A stretch of 54,079 bases of DNA from CAZDBA01 sp964503615 (GTDB taxonomy: Bacteria > Planctomycetota > Planctomycetia > Pirellulales > Pirellulaceae), in NCBI GenBank assembly GCA_964503615.1, contig CAZDBA010000007.1, positions 1 to 54,079 on the forward strand. Reading direction: 5' to 3'. Numbering within the stretch: the stretch's first letter is position 1; each line of letters opens with the position of its first letter. The notes under the pieces were generated by a model. It ran no database searches. It was not told the DNA's origin and saw only the letters and a program-made list of their open reading frames with translations. Below, piece by piece: positions 16,497 through 25,114 of the stretch. Made by a program: the position numbers and the translations under genes.

Positions 16497-18989
16497 TCAA
16501 TGTTTGGATGGCCTTGGGAGCGGGAGACCGGGAGCTTCGAACGCAGATGTCTTGGTAAAGACTTCGAAAAATGCTCGCAGCTCCTCATCTTGGGTCCGTG
16601 CCAGTCCTCGTTTAGCGGTATCGGTGAGTTCGGAATCCTCTTCAATCAACTGGGAATAATACTTCTCGGCCTTCTCGAATTCTCCGAGACTTTCCAGCGA
16701 ATAGGCCAACCCAAAGATGGCTCGTCGTTGCAACATCGGCGTCTTGGTAAATTTTGATTCCACAACTCGTTGGTACAAACGCTTTGCTTTATCTAATTTG
16801 CGAATCGCATTTTCGCGAATTTCAAAAGGTGTGGATAAACCTTCCCGCAAGGTAATGTCGCCAGCAATCATCAAGCCCCAGTGACTGGCGATCGCTTTGG
16901 GGAATTGTTCCGCCAGGTCCGTCAAATCCGAAGTTGTTCCATTCATCAAAGTGGATTCTAAAGAATAGCTAAGCTCCTCCCACTGAGCGGGATTAGTTTT
17001 GATCTCCCCTTGTTCCAGATTACCAACATTGTGGTCAGCCAAAAGCCTCCAATATTCAGATGCCACATCGCGAACCTGGCGATCCATCACTTGCGTGATT
17101 GGTTCGGGAAAATTGCGAAATCTTTTCCACTCCGCGTTGAGTTCGGCATAGAATTCCGAAGCTGGCTGTCGGACATCAGCGATTTTTTGAATTACGTAGA
17201 CAATATTTTCAGGTGCGTTCAGCGCGACTCCCATTTCATTGAGCGCCAATCCGAACGCGGTGCTCATAAAGTCCTCGCCGGGGCTCTCGACACCCTCGGG
17301 GCGAAGACCGGCAATCGAGTACCCTGAATACGACATCCATGTGAACTGCCCCGTTTCAGCGCATTGGCCCTCTTTTCCGAGTTTAGACTCTTGGAGTGGA
17401 ATATCTCTTGAACTAACAAAAGCAGCGATCTTTTTTGCGTCGGCCACTGCAAATTCACGAGCTTTTTGAAATTGCCAATAGGCTCGCACGTCTTCTTCGG
17501 CCTCTGCGAAAGTTCGAACCCGTGGTTCTTCCTTTTCAGTCAACCACCAGATGTATTCGACTCGCGTCATCGACTCCTGTAATCGGTCTGTTTCTCCAAT
17601 CGCAAGTTTGTCCACGCGATCTGCGATAGCCACTCCGAATGGTATGGAGTATCGCTGACCGTATGAAGTTTTCTCAACGTTTCCGATCTTTGAACCAAAA
17701 TGTTCATCATCGAGTAATTCGACAATAGTAAGTAAATTCGTTTCACCGAAATGCATGTTGAGCTTCAGAGCCAAGCCTTGAGCATCCTCGCCACGTTGAA
17801 TCGCATTTAAAGCATCCTCTATCAATTCGCGGGTCGTGTTAAAGGCTGCTTCTCTCGCTATACTTTCTCGGATCGCTAAAGATAGAGAATCGTCTAATTC
17901 TTTGACTCTCATCAAACCTGGGGCTGTGTAATCTCCTTCGATGTTCAGTTGTAAAAGGCCAGGAGAGATTTCCAAAGGCTCTTTTTCATTATCGTCGTTG
18001 TTTAAGGGGACTGCTTCGTCGTTTGGAACTGCCTCGTTTGGAACTGCCTCCATGACCAGCGGGTGTTCGTCCAATGCCAAACCGTCGTACGTTTTCTGAA
18101 CCTCGGCGTCGGTCACATTTTTAATTTTGTTTTCAAAGAGCAGGTTAGGGTCTAAATACAGATATTGGATTTTGAACCGAGGTGCCAATTTGAATCCCGG
18201 CTTCTGAAATAACCGGTCAGAATATTGATACTTGCCTTCTTCGAAGATCTCTTTCAGCTTTTCGTTTGTCGGTTTATCTGTAACTTTTGATAAGTAATTG
18301 CTGACAGCCAGCGGCAGGACGTTGCATTGAATTCGTTGGTTGAGCTTCTTGTAAATACTCGCAGCTTCTGTTGGGTTGGGGGTCGATTGTATGCCAGAAT
18401 AGAGCATGATCCGGTAAATCTTTGCGGCCAATTCGATCTTCATGTGATCGCGAATTTCATCGAGTCCAACTTGTTCACCGTTGATAGGGCGGTTGATCGA
18501 TTGTAAGTCCGCTTCCGAGAAGTTTTTGTTTCCGGCAAGACGATCCAGGTAACTATTAACCACGCCATCGTCGATTGTGACACCTTGCCGTTGGGCTGCT
18601 TCCGCAAACAGCACCCTTTCCATAACGATCGAGTCAATCTCGTCGGGGTTGTCAGTGGATGAGTTGGCAGGTGAAATCTTGAGACCTCGTGGAAGGTAAG
18701 AAGGAAAGTCATCCCCTTTCATTTGGCTCGCTATTTTTTCCAGATTTTCAAGGAATTTCATTGTCGCGAAATGGCGGGTCCGAACTTGATCCAGTTCAAT
18801 TCTTGAAAATTCTCTGTCGCCAAACTTGAAAACGATCTCCTTGAGATCTGAGTCCACTTGCTGGTGAGCCTGACCTATTAGACGGTTCTGATCAACAACT
18901 ACGGCAACAAAAACGAAAGCGCACGTGAAAAGAGTCACGGTCCATCGCAATTTGCGATCCCCAAAATTTCCAAAGTAAAACGTCGCCAT
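16497..18989 (-). CDS. Membrane-anchored SurA/PpiD-like protein with C-terminal TPR
   Basis: 830-residue protein with one N-terminal membrane segment (LRWTVTLFTCAFVFVAVVV), so most of it should be periplasmic. A SurA_N-like helical region follows (ERVLFAEAAQRQGVTIDDGVVNSYL...), then linker domains without a clear parvulin active site. The C-terminus has TPR helices (AIFGLAYSLESLGEFEKAEKYYSQLIEEDSEL). The layout resembles PpiD/SurA folding factors, but isomerase activity is doubtful because I cannot see a parvulin signature. GAGGT lies seven bases before the ATG. A short degenerate tandem repeat (NEAVPNDEAVP) sits near residue 320. Confidence 0.75.
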   Translation of the reverse strand: MATFYFGNFGDRKLRWTVTLFTCAFVFVAVVVDQNRLIGQAHQQVDSDLKEIVFKFGDREFSRIELDQVRTRHFATMKFLENLEKIASQMKGDDFPSYLPRGLKISPANSSTDNPDEIDSIVMERVLFAEAAQRQGVTIDDGVVNSYLDRLAGNKNFSEADLQSINRPINGEQVGLDEIRDHMKIELAAKIYRIMLYSGIQSTPNPTEAASIYKKLNQRIQCNVLPLAVSNYLSKVTDKPTNEKLKEIFEEGKYQYSDRLFQKPGFKLAPRFKIQYLYLDPNLLFENKIKNVTDAEVQKTYDGLALDEHPLVMEAVPNEAVPNDEAVPLNNDDNEKEPLEISPGLLQLNIEGDYTAPGLMRVKELDDSLSLAIRESIAREAAFNTTRELIEDALNAIQRGEDAQGLALKLNMHFGETNLLTIVELLDDEHFGSKIGNVEKTSYGQRYSIPFGVAIADRVDKLAIGETDRLQESMTRVEYIWWLTEKEEPRVRTFAEAEEDVRAYWQFQKAREFAVADAKKIAAFVSSRDIPLQESKLGKEGQCAETGQFTWMSYSGYSIAGLRPEGVESPGEDFMSTAFGLALNEMGVALNAPENIVYVIQKIADVRQPASEFYAELNAEWKRFRNFPEPITQVMDRQVRDVASEYWRLLADHNVGNLEQGEIKTNPAQWEELSYSLESTLMNGTTSDLTDLAEQFPKAIASHWGLMIAGDITLREGLSTPFEIRENAIRKLDKAKRLYQRVVESKFTKTPMLQRRAIFGLAYSLESLGEFEKAEKYYSQLIEEDSELTDTAKRGLARTQDEELRAFFEVFTKTSAFEAPGLPLPRPSKH

Positions 18990-19200
18990 TTTGTTACCTC
19001 AATTTTGTATTGGATTGGAAGCCCGCCGCAAGCGAGGAAACAGCCCAAAAAGTTACTCCACTCGAACCGCTAATTGAAGCGGCGTATTTTTATCTCGATT
19101 GTTACGATTCTGAATTGAATACGCAATGAAATATGCAATGTGGAAACTTCAGCGCTTTGATCGACCGTTTTGCGATGATTTCTTTCCCCAAGCTCCACAG

Positions 19201-19551
19201 CTACTCAAAGTAGATGTCGAACTCTTCCTCGAGCTCCATGACCAGTTCAACGACATCCAGAGAATCGACACCCAGCGCCGAAAAATCCATTTCAACAACG
19301 TCGTCAGGGATCTTGTCGACGGTTACGCCTAATTGCTGTGCGATGAAATCCCTGATCCGAGATTTTTTTGTTTTCGCATTGGTTGAATCGTAAAACACTG
19401 CCCCTTCGCGTCTGCGCGTAAACCAGAGGAGTTGTCCGCATGATGGGCAAGGCGCTTCCCCAAATGGCTGTGAAGGCTCAATGATAATTCTGCTGTCGCA
19501 GATAGGGCAATGATTCGGCTGCCCCTCTGGTGTTCGCGACGAAACGGTCAT
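19201..19551 (-). CDS. Zinc ribbon-acyl carrier protein fusion, short C-terminus
   Basis: 116 residues with two parts. Residues 15-50 form a zinc ribbon with two CxxC knuckles (CPIC and CPSC). Residues about 62-116 form an acyl carrier domain with the phosphopantetheine Ser in ALGVDSLDVVELVMELEEEFDI. The usual ACP continues about 20 more residues through helix IV, but here a TAG follows FDIYFE, so the last helix is missing. The carrier may bind fatty or polyketide intermediates; the ribbon may dock it to a partner. No synthase is adjacent. It could be a degraded ACP or a specialised planctomycete carrier. Confidence 0.8.
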   Translation of the reverse strand: MTVSSRTPEGQPNHCPICDSRIIIEPSQPFGEAPCPSCGQLLWFTRRREGAVFYDSTNAKTKKSRIRDFIAQQLGVTVDKIPDDVVEMDFSALGVDSLDVVELVMELEEEFDIYFE

Positions 19552-19806
19552 TTGAATTAATCAGTTTGGATTAGGAGGCAGTACGATTGAGTCGCCAGAC
19601 TTCAAATAATTCCATCTGGTTCAATGGAGTTGAATTGCTGTTCCAATCCAACCTCAGCATTTCGAATTCGTCTTGCTAAATGGTCCAGCCAGTTGTTCAC
19701 CTGCAAGCACTGCAAGTTGGATGTTATATGCAGGCGGAGCGTGTCCAAAACCGAGGATCGCGATCTTTATGAGGGATGAATCAGTAAATTAAAATAGCAG
19801 TGAAGG

Positions 19807-20184
19807 TCAATCTTCAAGTAGATGGTCGAATAAAAACCACATACCTAGTGGACCAGCAAACATCAAATAGGCCACCAATATCATAGGAAGTTGTCCAACA
19901 TTAAAGAACATAATGCATTGGCAAGAGATATAAAGAAAACTGCCGATTTGTCGCTGATACGGTATCGACTGGGGAACACACCGCGCAGCGAAGAAAGCCA
20001 GCTTTAAAACGAAAATAGTTAGCGCAGCTAACGTGATGTGAAACGGAAGCCAGATCCACCAAGCTGCAGCATTCGCAACGAAAAGCCCGGCGAACATCAA
20101 ACCAACGTCAGCCAACACCAGGAACGGCATCCAAAACCGGACACGTTCCTCAATCGCGTTTGTGGTTTGGTGTTGGTCTGACAT
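19807..20184 (-). CDS. Small integral membrane protein, unknown function
   Basis: 125 residues with about four hydrophobic segments (FLVLADVGLMFAGLFVANAA, WIWLPFHITLAALTIFVLKL, FLYISCQCIMFFNVG, MILVAYLMFAGPLGMWFLF). No motif was recognised. It starts 25 bases after the stop of the S46 peptidase gene on the same strand, so the two are probably co-transcribed. This hints at a shared envelope role but does not prove it. Confidence 0.65.
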   Translation of the reverse strand: MSDQHQTTNAIEERVRFWMPFLVLADVGLMFAGLFVANAAAWWIWLPFHITLAALTIFVLKLAFFAARCVPQSIPYQRQIGSFLYISCQCIMFFNVGQLPMILVAYLMFAGPLGMWFLFDHLLED

Positions 20185-20208
20185 ATTTAAGTTCGATGGT
20201 GATTAGCT

Positions 20209-22269
20209 CTATTTACCAAGTTGATCAGCCAGAAAATCGGCGTTGTAAACGTGGCGAAGTGCTTCACGGATAACGTTCGAATGAACACTTGTTGCTCGAC
20301 CCTGACGATCATCGTAAACGTAATCGGCGCTGAGCGATTGAATGTTGCCATCGAAAATCAATCCGACCAGTTCCAGATCTTTGTTGACGACAGGGCTCCC
20401 TGAATTCCCTCCGATAATGTCAGCGGTACAGACAAAGTTGAACGGAGTCGAACCTGCGATCTTTTTGCGAGCATCGTGCCAACTTTTAGGCAAAGCAAAG
20501 TCTGTCTGGCCCTTGTGCGTCTCTTCATGCTCAAACGCGCCGTCCACAGTCGTCCAAGCCGGAATCTTTTCGCCCTTTTCTTCGTAGCCCATGACCGGAC
20601 CAAACGCCAATCGCAAGCTAAAGGTCGCATCGGGATAGCTCGATTCGCCTTGCGTCGCGAAAACGGCTTCCGCAATTTTGGCGTACGCCTGACGCTCAAT
20701 CTCGGAAATCTCTTCCGAGCTTTTTCGGTCCTCTCGAACACGGGAATCGACCGCCCAAGCGAGTTGGATCATAGGGTCGTCGCTGTTCTTTACCCCTTCC
20801 ATACCGCCTTCCACCAACTGCTTGCGAAATTCAGGCTTGTCCAAATTTGTCTTCATCAGCTCAGCGGCTCGTTCGGTCGGGCTTTTGCCATCAAGCAACA
20901 ACTTTGCCAGATCAGTGTCAGCTCCGTTGAGCTCGACCGTTCGCGCGATCGAGTCGGCCAGGATAACCAGTTCCAGATCTTTGTAGACGGGAGCTGTTGT
21001 ATAAAGCTGTTGCAAAAACGATTCGCGCGCCGATTCACGATACTCGCTAAGCCGCTCTTCCGATGGTTTCTGGTCTTCAACGACCATTTCCACGATCGAC
21101 TGGGCTGTGTTGAACGAGCCAACATTGATGCGAACGCCTTTGCCCAATTTTGCCTTTTTCAACTCTTGCATTTCGGCAATCGTTTCAAAAGCCGATTCGA
21201 ACCCTTTCAATTTGGGGTCTGACTTGATCGCCTCCAGCAATCTGGATTCTGATTCCTTCTTGCCGTTCATGATCGCCGGGTCTTGCAAAGCTGCTCGCTC
21301 TCCGGTGTAAGCTTTGCGACCATTCTGAATTCCCAGCAACATGTCTTTGGCACGTCGCGCCGCTTCAGGGCCGCCAAGACTGAACTGTTGCAGCAAGACT
21401 TCTCGCCGATAGAAGAAATCCAACACGTAGGGTACGAGATGGTCGCGTTGATACTTCATCGCATCGTAAGTGTAAATGCGACTCGTGCGTCCCGGATTGC
21501 CCGATACGAAAACGAGTTCATTATCGGCCGGCCCGTTGTTGGACCATTTTAGAAAGTGCTCGATCTTTGCCGGTTGGTCCTCTTCGTAGACGCGAAAGAT
21601 GCACGCATCCAAGCAGAAACGCGGGTACTCAAAATTGTCAGCGTCGCCACCGAAAAATGCCGCCGCACTCTCGGGTGCCCAAACCAAACGAACGTCAGTG
21701 TATTTTTTGTATTGGTACAAGTGGTAGCGCCCACCGCCATACAAGGTGACAACATCGGACCGCAAGCCGCTTTCACCCTTTGCTGCCTGTTCGATCTTTG
21801 CAATGATACCTCGGCGAGCTTTGGCAGCGTCGGCCGGTGACATCTCGTCGGAAACGGCTGCGTTTACCTCGGCTGTAACGTCCTTGATGTTGATCAACTG
21901 GTTAAGTTCAAGGTCTTTTGCTTTCAACTCCTCTGCTGGAGTCTTTGCTAAAAAGCCATTGGCGAGGATGTCGTTGCCTTCGCTTGACAGTTTGAAAAGT
22001 GTGTCACGGCCCACGTGATGGTTGGTAAGCACTAGTCCGTTGGAAGAAATAAACGACGCCGAACCGCCGACATTAAAGCGAACGCTCGATTTCATTAATC
22101 GCTCGGCCCACTCCGCGGTAGGCTCGAAATTGTGCTGCTCTCTCAAATGCTTTAATGGCAAATTGTTGAACAGCCACATGCCTTCGTCAGCCGAAGAATT
22201 TTCAAGGGTGCTGGGGCTCAACAAAAAGCATGTCAGGACCATGGCGGCAAGAAGTAAACGCGTCTTCAT
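20209..22269 (-). CDS. S46 family serine dipeptidyl-peptidase (DPP7/DPP11-like)
   Basis: Exported peptidase of 686 residues, the usual length for MEROPS family S46. Signal peptide: MKTRLLLAAMVLTCFLLSPS. The mature start GMWLFNNLPLKHLREQ is the family hallmark. The catalytic triad is visible: His in LTNHHVG, Asp in GGDADNFEYPR, Ser in IGGNSGSPV. These enzymes release dipeptides from the N-termini of peptides in the periplasm or outside. Specificity (hydrophobic versus acidic P1) depends on one residue I cannot assign. GGAAGA lies before the ATG. The small membrane protein gene follows closely. Confidence 0.95.
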   Translation of the reverse strand: MKTRLLLAAMVLTCFLLSPSTLENSSADEGMWLFNNLPLKHLREQHNFEPTAEWAERLMKSSVRFNVGGSASFISSNGLVLTNHHVGRDTLFKLSSEGNDILANGFLAKTPAEELKAKDLELNQLINIKDVTAEVNAAVSDEMSPADAAKARRGIIAKIEQAAKGESGLRSDVVTLYGGGRYHLYQYKKYTDVRLVWAPESAAAFFGGDADNFEYPRFCLDACIFRVYEEDQPAKIEHFLKWSNNGPADNELVFVSGNPGRTSRIYTYDAMKYQRDHLVPYVLDFFYRREVLLQQFSLGGPEAARRAKDMLLGIQNGRKAYTGERAALQDPAIMNGKKESESRLLEAIKSDPKLKGFESAFETIAEMQELKKAKLGKGVRINVGSFNTAQSIVEMVVEDQKPSEERLSEYRESARESFLQQLYTTAPVYKDLELVILADSIARTVELNGADTDLAKLLLDGKSPTERAAELMKTNLDKPEFRKQLVEGGMEGVKNSDDPMIQLAWAVDSRVREDRKSSEEISEIERQAYAKIAEAVFATQGESSYPDATFSLRLAFGPVMGYEEKGEKIPAWTTVDGAFEHEETHKGQTDFALPKSWHDARKKIAGSTPFNFVCTADIIGGNSGSPVVNKDLELVGLIFDGNIQSLSADYVYDDRQGRATSVHSNVIREALRHVYNADFLADQLGK

Positions 22270-22371
22270 ATCGTCTTCCAGATCGAATAAATGTTAAATG
22301 GCATCAATTAACATTTTGCCGAAGACGATTGCAACAAGCAAGCACTGATCATCGTTACAACAGGATTCGAG

Positions 22372-22719
22372 TCAGGCTTTGCACCAAACCGCCAGTTCAT
22401 TGCCGCTTGGGTCTTCAAAATGGAATCGGCGACCGCCGGGGAACTCAAAAATTTCAGTTGTGATCGCGCCGCCTGCATCGGTTACCGATTGGTAGCTTGC
22501 TTTGAGATCTTCAGTGAGCAGTATAACCAGTGCCCCACCCTTCTCACGTGGGTAGCCTTCGGTCGTGACGCCACCCATTTCTCCGTCTTTGCCATCCTGA
22601 ATCCCAGAGTAAGTTTCGCCGTAGTCAGTGAACTGCCAACCGAAGGCATCTGTGAAAAAGGCTTTCGCCTCCGCCAGATCGCGGACGTAAAACTCGACGT
22701 AGTCGATTGGGGCAAACAT
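22372..22719 (-). CDS. VOC (glyoxalase/bleomycin-resistance fold) family protein
   Basis: 115 residues forming one vicinal-oxygen-chelate unit of two babababb modules. It starts IDYVEFYVRDLAEAKAFFTDAFGWQF and ends FHFEDPSGNELAVW, with the metal-site Glu in the last strand. Such proteins act as dimers; the substrate is unknown. It is the intact copy in a tandem segmental duplication. A decayed second copy of its first 35 codons lies at 24088-24195, and about 85 bases of its upstream flank are also duplicated. The membrane protein gene lies just upstream on the same strand. Confidence 0.9.
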   Translation of the reverse strand: MFAPIDYVEFYVRDLAEAKAFFTDAFGWQFTDYGETYSGIQDGKDGEMGGVTTEGYPREKGGALVILLTEDLKASYQSVTDAGGAITTEIFEFPGGRRFHFEDPSGNELAVWCKA

Positions 22720-22787
22720 GGCTACTTACATTTAGTTCGTTTGATAACGTCTATCACTCTCGTCGTACGGGGGATTTTTAACTTCGT

Positions 22788-23564
22788 TCAAGAATGGTCA
22801 ATCTCTTTTTTTAGCTGTTCGATCAAAGTCCAGTAGTTCTTTGCGGCCAGAAACCCCATAGCTGCAGCTGCCAAAACGCTAATCCAGATTGGATAAATGA
22901 GATAGGGCGTCTCTCTCAGGTTGAGTCGTGGAAGGACAACTACGTTCGCCGCGATCGCAGCCCCTCCAGCCAACGCACTGAGTACAGCGATTGTAAATGT
23001 GTCTCGGCCCAGCTTCCTCAAACGGTGACTTGCGAAATATTCACCAACGGTTCTAAGGTAGGTTAGAAAGCAACCGAACGAAGTTGAACCGGCCGCAAAC
23101 GCCGCAACTGCGTACCACAAAAGTTGGCTATACAGTCCGGGCTTGGGGGCAATTAGCTGGCCATGGTACAAGCCGTTTAGCATCACAACGATCGCGGCTA
23201 TGCCAGGAACGCCGAAAACAAAAGACCATATTAACCACCTTTTCTGACCCATGTTTTGATGACAAACCAAGAAAAGTACTTGTGCCGTGAACTGGGTAAA
23301 CGCAACAACGACAGCCAGGAAAAAGGCATAAAGCTGGATGGTGGGTTGTTTGGTGAAAAAAGCGAGAACAAAAATCACGGTAGCAATCGGGAAGAGGGCC
23401 GACGCAATTCGAGAAATCTTCAACGTGAAAAGAGCAAGGCCTTTTTTTGTAAAGGCCGTATGCAATTTAGCCTTCCTTGGCAATTCGACAGCCGAGGGAT
23501 GCTGCAAAACTTCATGTTTTGAAACATCAAAGTCGGGGTTAGGTTTGTGGTTGATCGTAGCCAT
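22788..23564 (-). CDS. Multi-pass membrane protein, duplicate copy A
   Basis: 258 residues, no recognised family. A hydrophilic N-terminus of about 45 residues precedes about six membrane segments (SALFPIATVIFVLAFF, LYAFFLAVVVAFTQFTAQVLFLV, IWSFVFGVPGIAAIVVML, LWYAVAAFAAGSTSFGCFLTYL, AVLSALAGGAAIAANVVVL, LIYPIWISVLAAAAMGFLAA). The paralogue at 24259-24945 is highly similar over the whole membrane part. Conserved loops (CHQNMGQK, FLTYLRTVG, LPRLNLRE) could hold functional residues. The ATG at 23564 has AGAAGGA nearby. A perfect palindrome lies at 23585-23599 in front of it. Confidence 0.8.
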   Translation of the reverse strand: MATINHKPNPDFDVSKHEVLQHPSAVELPRKAKLHTAFTKKGLALFTLKISRIASALFPIATVIFVLAFFTKQPTIQLYAFFLAVVVAFTQFTAQVLFLVCHQNMGQKRWLIWSFVFGVPGIAAIVVMLNGLYHGQLIAPKPGLYSQLLWYAVAAFAAGSTSFGCFLTYLRTVGEYFASHRLRKLGRDTFTIAVLSALAGGAAIAANVVVLPRLNLRETPYLIYPIWISVLAAAAMGFLAAKNYWTLIEQLKKEIDHS

Positions 23565-23584
23565 TTATCCTTCTCCAATAAAAA

Positions 23585-23599
23585 TTGCCACCTTGGCAA
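23585..23599. promoter_or_regulatory. Perfect inverted repeat TTGCCA-CCT-TGGCAA
   Basis: Six-base arms with a three-base centre, 21 bases upstream of the copy A start codon. The matching site before copy B (TTACCA-CCC-TGATAA) has lost symmetry. It could be an operator or a leader hairpin. Confidence 0.35.
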
Positions 23600-23663
23600 C
23601 TTGATCAAAAGAGTGTGAATTTCAAACGAAAACCGAGGCCGTGGCAATTATCTGGCAAGTACC

Positions 23664-23841
23664 GTTTTAGTACTCGCGAAGCCCTGTTACCTACACCCTG
23701 CCACGGGTTGAGCAGGTTCTTATGGCCCTAGCATGGATCGTTCTGATCGGCGTGTCAGACCTCCCAGCGATGATTGATCTGCAAAGAGCTCACTCCCCCT
23801 GAGAGCTTTGCAGCCCTAATCTCAACAATTGTGTTGTTCAT
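23664..23841 (-). pseudogene. Decayed copy of the DUF3750 gene
   Basis: Relic of the gene at 25115-25549. It shares the start (MNNTIVEIRAAKL against MNDTIVELRAARI) and blocks such as GACCTCCCAGCG and CCTACACCCTGC, in the same order. It has an internal deletion of about 60 bases, an early stop, and no second half. It sits upstream of membrane protein copy A, exactly as the intact DUF3750 gene sits upstream of copy B. Confidence 0.85.
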
Positions 23842-23965
23842 CGAGAATTATGCTGGATTTGGAAAGATAGCCGTCGTCTCATTTTTTTCGGTGTGCCGTG
23901 CCAGCAAACTTTACTTTTAGTGGCAATACTGAGCGAAGTTAAAAGAAGAGCAGCTTCCGAATGAA

Positions 23966-24005
23966 GAAAAACACCGACCAATTCAAACAACTGGTCGGTG
24001 AAATT
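23966..24005 (-). terminator. Rho-independent terminator (minus strand)
   Basis: On the minus strand: stem CACCGACCAG/TTGGTCGGTG with a short loop and a T run, directly after the dockerin-like remnant. It probably belonged to that lost gene. Confidence 0.8.
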
Positions 24006-24087
24006 TAGAGTTCCGCGATTATAGCTCGTCAAAATCTTAATGAATACTCGAATGTCGGCGCCGTCAATGTCACCATCACCATCAAAG
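24006..24087 (-). pseudogene. 3' remnant of a dockerin-like (EF-hand) coding sequence
   Basis: On the minus strand it reads LDFDGDGDIDGADIRVFIKIL, a calcium-loop repeat of the kind that ends many secreted planctomycete proteins (dockerin type I-like). The frame then drifts, and a single-base shift would give an early TAA just before the terminator. It has no start of its own and is joined directly to the VOC remnant. It therefore looks like the tail of a lost secreted protein gene. Confidence 0.65.
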
Positions 24088-24195
24088 TCAAGTTTCACCG
24101 TAGTCAGTGAACTGCCAACCGAAGGCATCTGTGAAAAACGCTTTCGCCGCCAGATCGTGGACGTAAAACTCGATGTAGTCGATCGGAGCAAACAT
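24088..24195 (-). pseudogene. Truncated VOC gene copy (copy B)
   Basis: The first 35 codons of the VOC gene at 22372-22719 are repeated here with few changes (FAPIDYIEFYVHDLAAKAFF...) and one in-frame codon deletion. The copy ends in TGA exactly at the junction with the dockerin-like remnant. The junction falls in the shared word GAAACTT, which suggests recombination at microhomology. Its upstream flank also matches copy A. Confidence 0.88.
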
Positions 24196-24258
24196 GGCTA
24201 CTTACATTTAGTTCGTTGGATAACGTCTATCACTCTCACGGGGGATTGCGAACTTCGT

Positions 24259-24945
24259 TTAAGAATCGTCAAGCTCAGTTCGATCTTTGAGCTCATCGAT
24301 CAAAGTCTTGTAATTCTTCCCAGCCAGATAACCCATCGTTCCAGCTGCCAAGACGCTGATCCAGATCGGGTAAATGAGATAAGGCATTTCTCGCAGGTTG
24401 AGTCGCGGCAAGACAACCACATTCGCCGCGATTGCAGCACCTCCAGCCAAGGCACTGAGTACAACGATTATATAAGTGTCTCGGCCCAGATTACTCAAAC
24501 GGGAACTTACGAAGTAATCGCCAACAGTTCTGAGGTAGGTCAAAAAGCAACCGAACGAAGTTGAGCCAGCCGCAAAAGCGCCAACTCCGTACCACAAAAG
24601 CTTGCCGTACTGTCCGGTCTTGGGCTCAATTAGCTGTCCGTGGTAAAAGCCGCTAAACATCATTACGATCGCAGCTATGCCCGGGACTCCGAAAATAAAA
24701 GACCATCCCAGCCACATTTTCTGACCCATATTTTGATGACTAATCAGAAAAAGTAATTGTGCTATGAACTGGATAAACGCAGCGGCCGTTCCCAAGAAAA
24801 ACGAGTAAAATTGAGTAGTGGATTGTTTGGTGAAAAAGGTGAGAACAAAAAACACGATTGCAAACGAGAAGAGTGTCCCTGCAATTCGAGACACCTCGTA
24901 TGCAAGAAGCGCAAAGTCTTTTTTGATAAGGGGCGTGCGCAACAA
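24259..24945 (-). CDS. Multi-pass membrane protein, duplicate copy B (N-terminus frameshifted)
   Basis: 228 residues from a TTG at 24945, with the same six or so membrane segments and loops as the protein at 22788-23564 (SHQNMGQK, GSTSFGCFLTYLRTVG, VLPRLNLRE). The original start is still visible at 25030 (MTTVDHEP...). A two-base deletion relative to copy A, around 24968-24975, shifts that frame into a stop, so the hydrophilic N-terminus is cut off. The membrane core is intact and its differences from copy A are mostly conservative, so the gene may still be expressed from an internal start. A sequencing error is the alternative. Confidence 0.65.
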   Translation of the reverse strand: MLRTPLIKKDFALLAYEVSRIAGTLFSFAIVFFVLTFFTKQSTTQFYSFFLGTAAAFIQFIAQLLFLISHQNMGQKMWLGWSFIFGVPGIAAIVMMFSGFYHGQLIEPKTGQYGKLLWYGVGAFAAGSTSFGCFLTYLRTVGDYFVSSRLSNLGRDTYIIVVLSALAGGAAIAANVVVLPRLNLREMPYLIYPIWISVLAAGTMGYLAGKNYKTLIDELKDRTELDDS

Positions 24946-25114
24946 TTTAGGCTTTTCTGGAAATTCGGCAGGAGGGATGCTGCAAAACTTCTTGTTCTGC
25001 AGAGTCGGGTTCGTGGTCGACCGTAGTCATTTTTTCTCTCAAATAAAAATTACCACCCTGATAATTTAATCAAAAGAGTGTGGATTTCAAAACGAAAATC
25101 AGGTCAAGTGACAA

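Noticed and set aside
19180..19203. Readthrough or recoding of the TAG that ends the zinc ribbon-ACP gene
   Set aside because: The codons after the TAG do not resemble the missing ACP helix in any frame.
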